A stretch of DNA of 64,000 nucleotides, taken from contig CAJNOL010000349.1 of assembly GCA_905250125.1 (NCBI GenBank), forward strand, positions 86,029 to 150,028, given 5' to 3'. This document shows positions 11,709 to 25,300 of the stretch, in pieces. A program made the translations under genes and the position numbers. This DNA comes from Rotaria sordida (Eukaryota > Rotifera > Eurotatoria > Philodinida > Philodinidae). A model generated the notes under the pieces. It saw only the letters and a list, made by a program, of their open reading frames with translations. It did no database searches and had not been told where the DNA came from. Every line of letters begins with the position of its first letter. Positions within the stretch are counted from its first letter, which is position 1.

Positions 11709-14389
11709 GAAAATAAAAACATGTTCTATTTTTAATTTAATATTTAAATAATAAATTGATATCATTTATAACTAATTGTGCGAAAAATAAGACATAGAGC
11801 CATAAGAGAGGTATACGCCTCCAAATCGATATTGATTTTCTGCTATAATAAAAAATGAACTAAAAGTTTCATTATTTTACTACAATATTGCACTAACTGG
11901 ACTGCCAAACTATATCATTGAAGTTCTATCTTGCTTTAGTATATTTTCACAAGACAATAGTTTTCTAGAATTTTTTAGTCTTGAAAAATATTATTTAACC
12001 GATGTGTAATCGGATGACTTTTCTGGCATAACAGACAAAAAACCTGGTTAGGTTCATACTAAAGTTCTCAACGAAACGTGTGAAAAATGATTCCGTAATC
12101 AAAGGAGACTAATTTGATCCATCTCTTACAGTTCGACTTAATAATTATTGTTTCGTGCTTCTTTATTAATCTAATACTCGAAGGCCTGTTAACATATCTT
12201 TTGAAAATTGATAGGAACAACAGAATCTTGACGTGCGAAAGTGAAGATGATATCCATATCTATATTTAATATATTTATTTTTCCATTGATTAGGATTTTG
12301 ACAAAGTGCCTGTTGAGAAATAACTATGTGGAAAGCAAAGATTGTAAGAACAAATGTCATACGTCGATTCCAAAGGGGCTAAGAAAAAATGTCATTATTC
12401 AAGTTTCGATACGAATCATTTTTCATTATTATATAATCATAGAAACGACAATAACATAATTAATGGTGATATCATGATTCAAAACAATTAGAATTTTTAA
12501 TCGACTTAAAGAAAGGCACATCAAAAAGTTTACAATGATGTCATTACTATTTGTTTAAAATTTTTTCTCTTTCATTATTCTATTATGTTGTATATGTAGA
12601 CTACGAAGATTCAGGGTGAGAATGAAATTATGAAATAAACCAAGTTAACAATAAGTAAATAATGAAGAACGAAAATGACTGTGTGATTAATATGAAAAAA
12701 GATTTTACTTCGATTAATGTTTGTTTTGTTTGACACTTTTTTTAATGATTCATCTTTTTTGTAAGGGTTTAGGAGAAATTTTTGAGATAAAACTGTTTCT
12801 AACAATGAACGAAAAAACAAATTTTGAACGAGATAAGAGCAACGAAATGAAAAAAAATACAAATTTTTTAAGCTATTTTTGTTGTTTAAGTCTAAATAAA
12901 GGTGAAGCTTTTCAGTAGGTGTAAAGAAGCTGTCATGACTAATGTCGACTTTGCTTAAGAATCTCATCAGATGGCTTATCTATTCGTGATTTTAAAAAAA
13001 GGGTCCAAATAACATATATCTTCAGCGTTACAAAACGAATTTTGAATAGAAGATTAATTTTTTGGCAGTAGTGTGAAGAAGTCAGTGGTTTGAATTTGAT
13101 GTGCTTGTGGATGGGTATTATCTAAGGACCGATGCTGATGTTGATAGTTGAGAGACGAAAATCGTCACCAACATGTGCACCGACGCGGACACCCATAAAC
13201 ATTCTGAAGATTTTCAAAAATTCCAGAAACCAATTTTGCTTCTTCGTTTTATCTTTTTTTGAGATTCAGAAGATTCGAAAATCCTTTAGATTTCTGATGA
13301 AAGACTGTGGAAATCAAAAAGCTATCCTTGCATACATCCTCGGATACTAACTCAGTTTTTCTACCAATATTAGTTTCCTGTAATACCTTTAAGATTTATA
13401 AAAATACTATTAGGTTTTCCATAGCAAAAGAAAAATGTTCCAAAATACTTTCAGGATATCGAAACCTGTACTTTAGAAAATTTTAGACTTTTCGACCTTT
13501 CGGAAACCTTCTCGCAAATCGCTAAGGGTATGCTAAGAGATTTACGAAGGAGTTTGAGTTTTTCAGGAAACGGAGTCTTTTTACAAAGTACGATGGAGAT
13601 ATGTTACACACAGTATGTATTGTACATTTTTTCTGTTATATTATAGAAATTTTTGAATAATTGTGTACACTATTCTTATTTGAATTTTCACTTCATGAGA
13701 TAGTGAGGTCGAAGAAAATTTTGATATTCAAATCGAGTCAGAACTTTTATCCTATCCATTATGCAGCTGAGAAAAAGATGTAAAATATCGTGAGCGAAAA
13801 AATAGTCTTATAAGCGCATGTCTTTTATTCTGTTTCCTGGATGCATTTGTATTTTTTTCATTAACACGTACAAGGCTTCTCTTTAATTTTTAGATATAGT
13901 GTTGAAGGACTCAAGCAGACTAATTTTTGAATTGTCTTTAAGAAGAAGTTGAAACATTATATCATTCAAGAGTAAAATTCTAAAGTTTAGAACCTAATCG
14001 TACTTTTTTTCATGTCAATAGCGCTTTCTATAATAGGTGAACACAAGATATTCGAAAATTATTCGAATAATATGGATGATTAATTTGCCTACATGTTCAT
14101 TAGTTGTGTCATGAGAGAAAAACAAAACATCGCGCTGATAGAGGAAGCTAAAAAATGCAGCAAAATATCTTTGTGTTAATGTAAATAATTGAATGAATGG
14201 ATCCAGAGCCGGATTCAAACCCGATGGTGACTAAATAGGTTCGGATATTATATTAAGGAAGAGTTTTAAATAATAATAAGAATAAAATAATAAAATAGGA
14301 CTTGTACATATGATTCAAGTAAATAAAATCGAAACTGAAAATAAAGTTAATTTCTATTAATTATAAATTCGATGATTTTAATAATATTT
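11709..14389. other. Non-coding stretch
   Basis: No gene recognised. A weak G-rich/C-rich pair at about 13090-13190 may be a strongly decayed telomere-like palindrome. Confidence 0.35.
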
Positions 14390-14390
14390 A

Positions 14391-14429
14391 GGATGTGGGT
14401 GTGACCTTCTCTTTTCACACACCCACACC
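14391..14429. repeat. Telomere-like palindrome 4 (short)
   Basis: GGATGTGGGTGTGA, a 13-base spacer, then TCACACACCCACACC. A compact perfect-looking hairpin and the smallest member of the family here. Confidence 0.75.
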
Positions 14430-14599
14430 AATGTGGTAGCCAAATGAAGACAAACCTGTTTATCAGCTACAACTTTCATTCATTTGAATGCATTTTTTTG
14501 AGACATTTTTGCTGTTTGCAATGACATATTCATGCCTCATTGCTTCTATACAATCTTTAATTATTTATGAGCATATGAGATTCTTCTGAATTTTTCGAA

Positions 14600-15005
14600 C
14601 ATCAGTCCTTATCTGGATAGTACCATAGTTACATACTTGAACTATCGTATTGATTTCACCGACATACACAAATGCCATTTCGATCTGATGTGTCATCGAA
14701 TTCGATTAAATCAAGTCATCCGTCTTACACATTCCGATGATAATACTACATCTTGTCAAATGAAGCTCTTCTTTGATCACTTTTAAATCGAAGAATTTAC
14801 TTGTCTAAGAACTCACTCTCACTTGTGATCAGTCAATATTCTGATCGTTTCTGTGAACGAAGCGATACTATGGCGATTTTCACAAGTCATTATCGTTTGG
14901 AAAGCATGATGCTTCCTCATCTTCAGCACCTGTGTATGTCAAACTGTTCTTCGCATCAAATCGAAACGATCTTTTCTGAAGTTTCATAACTTGAATTACT
15001 TCACT
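14600..15005 (+). pseudogene. F-box-type gene relic
   Basis: Plus-strand fragments resemble the large bdelloid F-box family. One block (about 14640-14785) reads IDFTDIHKCHFDLMCHRIRL and then a SDDxTxxQxxLFxxxF pattern; a second, in another frame (about 14800-14990), includes LSLVISQYSD. A TAA interrupts the first block where the family pattern suggests Gln, and a frameshift follows. The N-terminal F-box itself is not recognisable. The relic lies between two telomere-like palindromes at 14391 and 15031. The family assignment rests on remembered patterns. Confidence 0.5.
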
Positions 15006-15030
15006 TATTCTGAAGATTGATGACCAGTAA

Positions 15031-15105
15031 GGATGTGGGTGTGTGATATCTGCATCTCTTCATCAGCATGCAAGCGCACATGCACACACATACCCGCACC
15101 CACAC
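15031..15105. repeat. Telomere-like palindrome 5
   Basis: GGATGTGGGTGTGTG at the left, a spacer, then CACACACATACCCGCACCCACAC ending at 15105. Confidence 0.75.
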
Positions 15106-15923
15106 TTTGTATGTATTGAAGAGCCATGTGGGATTTATCCCAAAATGCTTACGCACTTATTGAAAAGTCTCAATAAATCCTGAAAAAAATACGTCCCATT
15201 TGCTGCTGGCGTTATGGCAATGAAAAGGAATGTATTGCTCTTAACGAAAGCTTTTAGTCAGTATGTGCAAAAAGACATGCTCGTTCTTTATGAAAATTGT
15301 TTACGCAGATCAATTGACGTGATAGAAAGATGAAAATGAAAATAATGAAATGAGAGTTTCCACAGTTCACATATTCTCTTCGATTATCTATCGACCAATT
15401 GATAAGCAAAGATCATTATTTGGTATAAAATTTCCTTTCTTTTTATTGTCTAATATACCATGACTTTGTCAATACACACTAAAGTAGAACAAAAAAAAAC
15501 GTTTTTTTCATACTCAAACTCAGAATTATTGCACGAAAATAGTTATAACTATACTTTCGATTTTCATGGAGATTCTACCAATGGTACTTTGATTCCTCAA
15601 CCTAATTTATTATGACCATTTTGAAATTGAATCGTCTAAGTTAGTTTCTTTGTTCTCTATATTTCCTTTATAAACTACTTCCAATAATAAAGAGCAAGAA
15701 AAAAAATTGTTCTCCAACTTCATTCTATTAGATAAATTTTTTTCAAGTAGCTGCCTAATTTGAGTTCGAAAATACATGAAAATTTTAGAATTACCCTCGC
15801 CTTCGTCCGGCAAAAACAAAACATAAACTTTTATTCCGAATATAATTGGAACAAAGCTTTCATATAAGTGTAGCAAACAAAGCAAAACATGAAATTTTAT
15901 TCGGAGTATAATTGGAACGAAGC
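15106..15923. other. Non-coding stretch with a small tandem duplication
   Basis: No gene recognised. At about 15830-15922 the segment TTTTATTCCGAATATAATTG is repeated nearly exactly (second copy near 15895), directly before the next palindrome. Confidence 0.45.
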
Positions 15924-15992
15924 AGGTGTGAGTGTGCTACGGATGCGGGTGGATATGAGTCTACTTCATGAAAAGATCCACACTCAAACCCT
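15924..15992. repeat. Telomere-like palindrome 6 (degenerate)
   Basis: GGTGTGAGTGTG plus GGATGCGGGTGGATATGAG, a spacer, then GATCCACACTCAAACCC. More diverged than its relatives. Confidence 0.6.
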
Positions 15993-16366
15993 TGATGTAG
16001 AATCTATGTAAAATAATATGAATCACTTCTCATTATTTTTAGATCTGTACATTAATAAAGATTCTCAATACCGTAGCAGTTTATAACAATGTCAGAAAAA
16101 GAAAACGCAAATTTTACAAAATAAAAAAATTGCCTTTTACTGTCTGGTCAAAGAGAAGTTTAATAAAACTCAAGCATATGGCTTCGATGAAAATGAAGCC
16201 TTCGAATAATGTATATGTCTGCAATCATAAAGTTTTTTTGTGAACATACGAAATGGCCTATTGTTTGTTTTTTACCTTGACAATATAAAACATGAAAATA
16301 GGTCATTTGCAAAATTGATTTTGTTTCGATAAAACATATAGACATTTAAATAATAAATTCATCAAA

Positions 16367-19300
16367 ATGAATACAAAGTTACAGAATATAACTAAAAACA
16401 AAGTTGGACCAGAGCTCACATCGTTCAGTTCAATTACGGAGGAGTTCAATGTTCCACGTCGGTATACACCATCTGTACAACATGCCAAAAAGCTGTCTGC
16501 ACGAAATCCTCCGAGATTATCAGCAAAGCCAGTATGTTTATCAATCCGAAAAATATTTCTTTTCAGTCAATAAGTATCATGTTTTTTTGTTGTTGTAGGA
16601 ATTAATTATTCCAACCATTGATGAATATGAAACTCCATCAACAAACACCAATCATAACAGTTTATTCGAATCGGTAAAACATAAAATAAATCCTGTTCTT
16701 ATGAGCGAAAATAATCCACAATATCAGACACCATTAAAAGTACACTATAAAAATAAAGAAGACGATTTCCCACTGATGAGTGAAATAGTAGTTTATGTTC
16801 TAAAATTTGACTGGAGTTACAGCAATTCTATGAGTTTTTTAGTTTATTAAATTTTACTTTATTTCCGAAGTCGTATAATTCATCTAGAAATATTCTTAGT
16901 TAAAACTATCAAATACTTGTATTCCAAAACGTAGAAAACAAATGTTGAGTTCCTTCACTCGCTCTTATTGTTTTGTTCTTTAAGGCGTTTAATTAAGTGT
17001 TCAACACAAATAAATGAGTAGATGGTAAATGAAAACTATATAAATGACCAACGTAAAGATTGAGTGATCTGTAGTGAAATTGTCAGTATTTAAATGCAGT
17101 ATTGTCAATTGATTATTTACAAATAGCAGTAAAAATTAAAGATTTATTCAGGAGAAAATATAAGTTTTATAAGTAGAATTTTCTTAAATCCTTTTTTTTA
17201 TATAATATAGTACAAGAGAAATAATTTAAATAAATAAATATATAAAGAAGAAATAATCAGACATACAAAAAACAAACATTACATGGAAGTTAAAATGATG
17301 AAAGAAGGGAAAGAAGATGGAGATTAAATTATTGTATTAGCAATACAGTTTAAGCCTTTACTGCTCTACCTCATGTAGTTTTCTCGCCTAGCGAAACTGT
17401 CTTTGCTGATGCTGGAAGTTACGGCTGTTATATCACCATGATTGGTAATTACTTATAATGTTATTACTTATTATTAATGTCGGATTATTTTTAATATGCT
17501 AACGGTCATTTTTTGAATAACTCTTGATAGGAACAAGATAGAGACCTGTGATTTTGACCATTCGAAATATTTCGTGAGCGGTCTTCTAGTATTACCGATA
17601 AAGAGAATTCTTCTCTATCGATCTACTGAAAGCTGACCTCGCTAGCTCCTTTTGTTTTGGAGTTATAAGCATTTTCACAAGACCTCCGAAATCACTCAAA
17701 TGGTCTTCTATTACGCTAAAATGATTCAAGATAGGAGTAACTTTTCGGACGGCTTTGAAAATTAAAATAAATATCGCCACTCGACTCAGCATGGTAAGTT
17801 ACGCCTATCTTGAACTGTTTTAGCGTGATAGAAGACCATTTAGCTGATTCCGGAGCGGATGTGGAAAAATGCTTACCACTCTAGAACAAAAGAAGCTAGT
17901 GAGTTTAGCTTTCGGTAGATCGAGAGAAAACAATTTTCTTTATATGTTGACAACATTGAAACTTCAAATCGACTAGAAGCTAGTACGAGAAAACCGTTCG
18001 CAAAATTGTTCGTAAGAATAATGATTTTGAAAAATAGTAAGAGTAATAAAAGTAATAGTTTAATTATTGCTAGTAATAAGTGATACATCTAGAAAAATAA
18101 TAAGAAAGTAACAAGTAATAAACTAATAAAAGAGTAGAAATACTTGTAACCATTTTTTTATACTTCTACTTTCACACTAAGGCATCATGGAAACGTTATA
18201 TTTCATTTTCTACACATAGACTACTTTTAGCTAACATGTAATATTGATAGACATAATCTATTTTCTAGATTATACAGATCTAAATAGACGGTAAGGACAC
18301 AACAAGAAAACTGAAAACATTCATTTAGGCGCATGATTCAGTATTGCTTATATAGATCAGAGAAACTTCCGCCTCTTTCTTTGCTTGTCTACAGGATTTT
18401 GATTAGTAACAAAAATGGACGATGTAAGTGCATATTAGTACTTACCGTCCAGATCTTCGGTATTTCTTGAGTTAGAATTCAAAATCTTTAAACAATTCGA
18501 ACAGTTATTGTTTCTCTCCATCTTTGTATCGAAAAATAAAAGGTGTCTACAAATTCCACTATGGTATTTGACCAAATGATGAGACATGTATAGGTGTGTA
18601 ATAGACATGAGAGAAACCAATCATTTTTGGTCCTGGTCCCAATTCGTGTGGGATCGGGACCTGAATCATGTTGCCAGGGACGGCGCGACCGGGGGGGAGG
18701 GGATAGGGGGTCACCTCCCTCCTGCTTCGAAAAATTTTGATTGGAGCTTTCTCCGAATTTGAAAATTTTGGTAGTGCCAATTCTCTCCAAATTTGCGGGA
18801 TCATTAGGCGATTTTCTCCGATTTTGGAGAAATGCCGTAGACAATTTTCTCCGATTTTGAAGGATCAAAGTGCACAATTTCCTTCGATTTTGGAGAACTA
18901 CAGCAGACAAATTTCTCCAATTTTGGAGAATACATCCCATTCCGCGATGTTGAACATTCCGGAATCAGTTCCCGTCCCGGAATCAATTCCACCGATTCCG
19001 GAACTAAATTCAACCAGGCCACAATCCGATTCCGGAATCTTTTACAATAGATCCAATCGATTCCGGAATCGCTCAGCATTGGCATCACTCTCATCTCCTG
19101 AGGCTTATAACTNNNNNNNNNNNNNNNNNNNNNNNNNNNNNNNNNNNNNNNNNNNNNNNNNNNNNNNNNNNNNNNNNNNNNNNNNNNNNNNNNNNNNNNN
19201 NNNNNNNNNNNNGAGAAATTAGTATTATAACTAGATGCATCTGTCATCAATAGCAATATGTGATACGTGGATGTTTACGATAACTGAATGAAGAATAAAA

Positions 19301-22300
19301 TTTTGAAAAAAAGAAAAAATCAGGTTTTTGTTGGAACCATCGGTATAATATTGTATGAAGTGCGGTCAGAGTAGTCGAAGGAATGTCGGATAGTCTGCTT
19401 CGAAAAGAAAGCGATGGTAACCAAAATAGTTTGGAGACTTCCTCCGAATTTCAACAGTGGGAACGTTTTTTTTTGCTCTTCAATTTTGACTTTTTGGAAT
19501 TGGAGGCTCCGATTTTCGGGATACCCCCCTCCTGCTCTGACCTCTTCGCGCCGTCACTGCATGTTGCACATATCTAGTTTTGTAAAGAAGGACTTTCCCT
19601 ATTTCATAGTATAAGTATTTTCAAATTCTGTTGTATACCATAGAAATGAAGATAGATGACGTCACTTTTGTATAGGCACGGCGAAGGTGGCACCATCTAT
19701 TGAAATTTCTAGGGTATGTATCAGAATTTGAAAATACTTACACTATCAAATAGAAAAAAGCTAGCTTTACAAAGCTACATAGGTGCCGTTATTTGCTCAG
19801 TACTTTATAATTGCCTTTGAATAACGAAATATCTTTGCATTTGAGGCATAGATTGAACCGATCTGAAAATTTCAGTCGGATTGCAAACGGCTGGTACACC
19901 GATTTGACAGGTCTACCGGTAATGAAAGGACTATTAATAATAAGTCAGTCTATCAGTAAATTCCAATCTACTGTCAATACACCGACCTACAGACAAGAGG
20001 CCAAACTTTACAATGAGATATTGTTCCCCAATGAACTCGTATGAGTGAAAGTCGTAGCTTGACACACGGCGCATACTATTTCACTATTAACAATACTAGT
20101 TTCATTGAGAGTATTCTTCAAGCTATTTGCTAAACTAATTATTGTGTAATCAACGGAGTTAGTCTTGGTTCCATTGGTCTTTTCATATAGATACAATTAT
20201 AATTTAGTATTCTACCAGCTGATAACTGTTCAGTTAGATTTGTAGATCGGCCGGTTCCCGGTACTGGTTCCATCTATGATTTGGGGAAAGAACGAAAAAT
20301 TTTTCAATCAAAACATATCATTGATTATCGCCGTGATCAATGCAAAAAAATAGCTATTGCACTCATGATGTAAAATATCAGAACAAAATCCGTAGATAGA
20401 ATCAGATACCATTGTCTGGTATATTGTTATTCGAAACATATCGTAAGATTCAACGTAAAAAGTTCTACAAAGTAGAAAGTAAAGTTCATTTTAATTTTGT
20501 CCTCTTTGTTTTCTAAATAATTCAACGCTGCGAAAAGACCAATCGTTTTTTTCTTATTTTATCTGTTTATCGCATAAAACAATTTCTTAAAAAATCACTG
20601 AATATACAATATGATGAAGCGTGAAAAGTTTTAGAATTTAGAAAGTAAAGCTTATTTTGATTGCATATTTTTTCTTTAGAAAACAAAACCACAATTCTGT
20701 AAGATCGCTTTTCGTACCATCGAAGTTTGGTTACTCAGAATTTAGCCTGTTTTAAACACTGGCGATTAAACGTATTAGATGATGAAAGAATATGATATGA
20801 AACACGGTCATTTATTATGAACCATCTGTTAATAGTTATGTAGTAGCCCTAGTGATGGTTTACATTATTTCAGATGAATAAATATAGGAATGACTTGTAT
20901 ACATATGTAGTTCGTAAATTACTTGTTTGAAAAAGTTGAAATAATTTTTTTTGATGTAATTATATCATTAGTGTATGATTTTTGATATGCATAGTTTTAC
21001 ATTTTCATTAACACTATGAACTTTATCAACATAGTCATTGTATTCAGCTTCAGTTTTATGGACAGAAGCTTTGTCACTGTCTGTTCGACATAGTGGATAG
21101 ATACTTGATTCATTTTGAAATTAGTGAAACATGACTGATTTTATCTATAATAAACTTTGGTCCTATTCTTTATGTAGGTTTTAAAGTGTTTTCACCATTC
21201 AGTTCTATAAAAACCAGACACGTCGAGACTAGTGCATAAACTCCAAAGGCTAATGATTCATGTCATTGCGGAGAATGTGCATCAATGTTTATTTAACAGG
21301 ATAATTCTTAATAGCTTAGATTTTGAAAAATTCTGATGAGTAGCATTCAGTAAAATCTCTATGTCTTTTGAAGGAAAAGGACTATCAATCTCAGCATTGG
21401 ACTAATTGATAAAAGAGAAGCTAGACATCTATCTATTACATTATCGTTAGAAAAGTATATTGTTTTGAAATCGGATTAAAATCCTCTTGAAAACCAATAC
21501 TGTATCCAAGAAGAAAAATAAGTGGATTTTTTTTGTTGATTTTGTGAAAGGATGCCGTAATATCAACTCTAGATAATGCTGAAAATCTGAGTTATTTCTC
21601 CTTCTCCCTTAGTCTTGAAGTTATTCGAAAAATGCCCACGGTCATCGGACTATTAAATGGACATTAATTAATATTCCACTAGTAACTCATTAATGACCTA
21701 GTTACAGATAGAACAGATATCTTTGGAACCCTATCATAGACTTGATGGATTCCTTGGCACACTGCGACCGGCTATGCAAGATGTTCTCGATAGATGACCA
21801 AAGACCATACATCAAGGAAGTCTTATCATAATATATGAACTATTTCAGAATCCCAGTTCTGGGAGAAATAAGTAAAACGATGATTGGTAATTGTTGTATG
21901 TGAATCCTCCTTTTATCAGAACGGTTTAAAAAGGAGGATTCACGTATCCGCTAATAAATGTACCGCAAAACAGATCAAAACAAGCTACTTGTGAATATCA
22001 AGAGCAACTGCATCACGTTTCACGTTTTAATTACGCAGTGATTGGGCTAATAGCTGCTTATATAAGATATTATCCTTATGAAATTGAGATTGCAGAAGTG
22101 CATACCTTCGGTATTACGTTTTGATATTAGAAATCATCAAATTAATGAGAAAAAAATTTAAAACTATATGAATTTTCTATTTATTCTCAGAAAATAATTA
22201 ATTTACTCTAATCATCGAAATGAATTAACACTGATTTTTGTTTCAGAATTTTTCTTCAAAATTTTCATCGAAAACAGCTGCGAGTCATTCTGATGAACCA

Positions 22301-25300
22301 TCAAATGGAACGATCTCGTCAGATACACATATCCAAACCTCGAAGGAAAATCAAAAGGATGAGTATATATAATTTTGTGAAAATTTTCCTTCCTTTTCAT
22401 AAATTGAGAATTTTTCTCTTAGCGATGAAAAACGAATACGCTGTCGATGTTCACCGGCTATGTTATGCCTGTGTTATTGTATTTGTTTTCTTATTGGTGC
22501 AGTCATTGCTGGCATCTATGTCGCATTGATGATGACACTGGCAACGAAAGCTTCAGCAAGTTCTGTCACAACCGTAACAACAACAACAACAACAACAGAA
22601 AGTAAGGCTCTCTTTTACATTTCAATAAAATCGAACAATATCCTGTTGCATATTTTACCTATCACAGGTACGTTACTTTAAATAAAAGTTAAATGTATTC
22701 TTTATATTTGTAACAATACTAACGGGATTCATATGTCATTATTTTAACACGTTTGTTACTAAAAAATAGTCCAAAAACAAAGCAATAGTCATCATTTCCA
22801 TTTTACTTCTTACATAGTCTAATGATATGAATCTGTGCTTTGAAACTATTCATATATTATAGATGACAAGAGTATCAAAAGAATATTCCTCCATATGATG
22901 TCTTCTTTGTTTGTCCAATGAAATTCAATTAAGTAATAGCATAGGAGATAATAGATATTTGCGATATATTCTTTTATCTCTCCGTCTCTGATATACCTTA
23001 GAATGGATTTAGTGACACTTACATAATTAATAAAAGATATCTAAAGATGAAATAGCGACTCAATATCTCAGAAATCGTAGAAGTAATAGAAATATCAGAT
23101 CAGTATTTAAGTGATCAATTATGTTGGTCCGATTGTTGACTAATTTCAGGTAAAATACTCAAGAAATTAATTAATAAATTAAGATTTATGTGTTTCCATC
23201 ATACACATAATTTGATCTTCTCTAACTTTGTTCGCTGATGACGATACACAAAGCATCTTATGAGCTGTTCCATTCAGTAACAAAATGAAAAATGTTGCGT
23301 CTTTAAGAGAGGATCCGCTAGAAGGCCGATCAAACTTACATAGGAAATTCTCTTAAGGAATTCCTCCCTCACAAACAAACTTTTTTATTTCTCATCCAAT
23401 TTCAACCAAGATTTCAGAGAATATTAGTCTTGACTAGAATTGATCAAAAATACCCTTTACGCGGGCAAGTTTTTCAAAGTGACGATATGAGGTAAGCATG
23501 CCGGGATGGTTTTAAATTGTAGAATACCCTTAGGACTAGGTCGTATCAGAGCCCGAGTTTTTAATTTCCCTCTTTTTGATTTTTAAGAAAAACGTTTTCA
23601 GAAAATTCTCAAGTTTATGGCCAAAAAATCGGTAATGAAAATCAAAGATCTACGTTCTTTATTTCAGCAAAAGAGAAATTCAAAAATCAGACCCTTATAC
23701 GACCTAGCCCTAGCTGTCTGTTATATAACAAAAAAAAAATATTACCATTATTATATTGAGTTGTTACCAAGAAAGATTTACCCGCATAAACGGTATGCTC
23801 GAAAAAACTGATTTTGAGAAAAATGGAAAATAAGTTTTTAAAAACCTTATTTTTTTCAATAGGAAGGTTCAAGAAAACCTATGTAATATCCTTAAAGCTC
23901 ATCATAACATCAATGACTTTTCTGAGGCGACCCTGAAACTTGTTTTTTTGCAGAATTTTCATTGAAAAAACTTCATAAATTTTATTTTTTTAAAAAAATC
24001 AAGAATATCACATCATTATCATTACTTCTGCACAATTCTCACTGCATAAATATAATTATTTGGAAAAATTAAAATTATTCTATTATTTTCATTATTTTTG
24101 CATATGAAATTCATTTCATAAATTTGATACCTTGTAGAATATCAAAAATTACTATATTAGTTTGATTAGTTTTATATCACTGAATTCTATGACTTTGATT
24201 TTTGTTAACTTTATTTGAATGAAGAACTTTCCACAATATTCTGAATGAGTTAATTTTTTGCTCTATTTCTACATGAAAATTATTTTGATCGATGACTTCA
24301 ATGTAAAATACATTATGAAACATCATTTAAAAATATATAGAATAGTTACTATTTGTTATGAGCATAGAAAAAATTGAACTTTTCTAGAGTTCAGCATGTA
24401 TTCTCTCGATGAACATTTATTGTGGACGTTGTGAAAAGTACAGGTAAATTTGTTCGTTTAAGTGTACAGAGGAGTCAGGTAGGAAAAAACCTTATACACT
24501 TATTTTATAAAGTTTTCGATGTCATGTCTTCAGTGAAAATTGAATGTTTTTATTGATATGATTTTGATGTAATTTTTATTATAGCCATATCATGAATACG
24601 ATGTAGAATTCATCATTTTCTTAAATGAAAATTTTGACAATGATCAATGACTTTTAAAATTATGCAATTTTTTGTCTACTCTATTGTTAGAAATTTAATT
24701 TTTTGGATTTCGGTCATCGTATCTCTGTGAGACTCCTTTTATAATTTCTTTCAAATGATTCGAATAACATTATATAATAGATCAATACTCTTCATTTAAC
24801 ATTTTTCATACACTAGATTTTATCATTTATTTTTTGAGAAATCGAAATTCTTCGAGAAAAAAATTCACCAGCTCAACTTATATAAATAATAAAAATTTAA
24901 ATTTTCTTTTTCAATTATGTAGTTCACGAATGACTACTAATATATTCTAAATAATATAAAATAGCATTTTTGTATAGAAAGTAACTGCATAATTCATTAG
25001 TTTTACACAGTATGATGTTATTTCACTAACTTGATATAACTTTTTTTTTAAAATAACTTTTAATTAATTCAATTTTCTTTAAAATAGATAAAGAATTATT
25101 GAACAGTGTTGAAATCAATTGTTTAACTAATGTTGAGAGACCTCTATCAAATTTTTTAATTGAAACTTTGATTGTTTTTTTAAAGCTTTTCTATCTAATT
25201 CATCAGGTTTCATCATATTTTTTTTTCACATGATCTGATTTAGTTACTTGTGAACCACCGTATCGTCCAACTTCGTCACAAACTTGTGTCAATGTAAAGA

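Noticed and set aside
18737-19256. Open frames of 150-161 codons on both strands around 19 kb
   Set aside because: They run through the N gap and through palindromic repeats of a hAT element, so their openness is an artefact.
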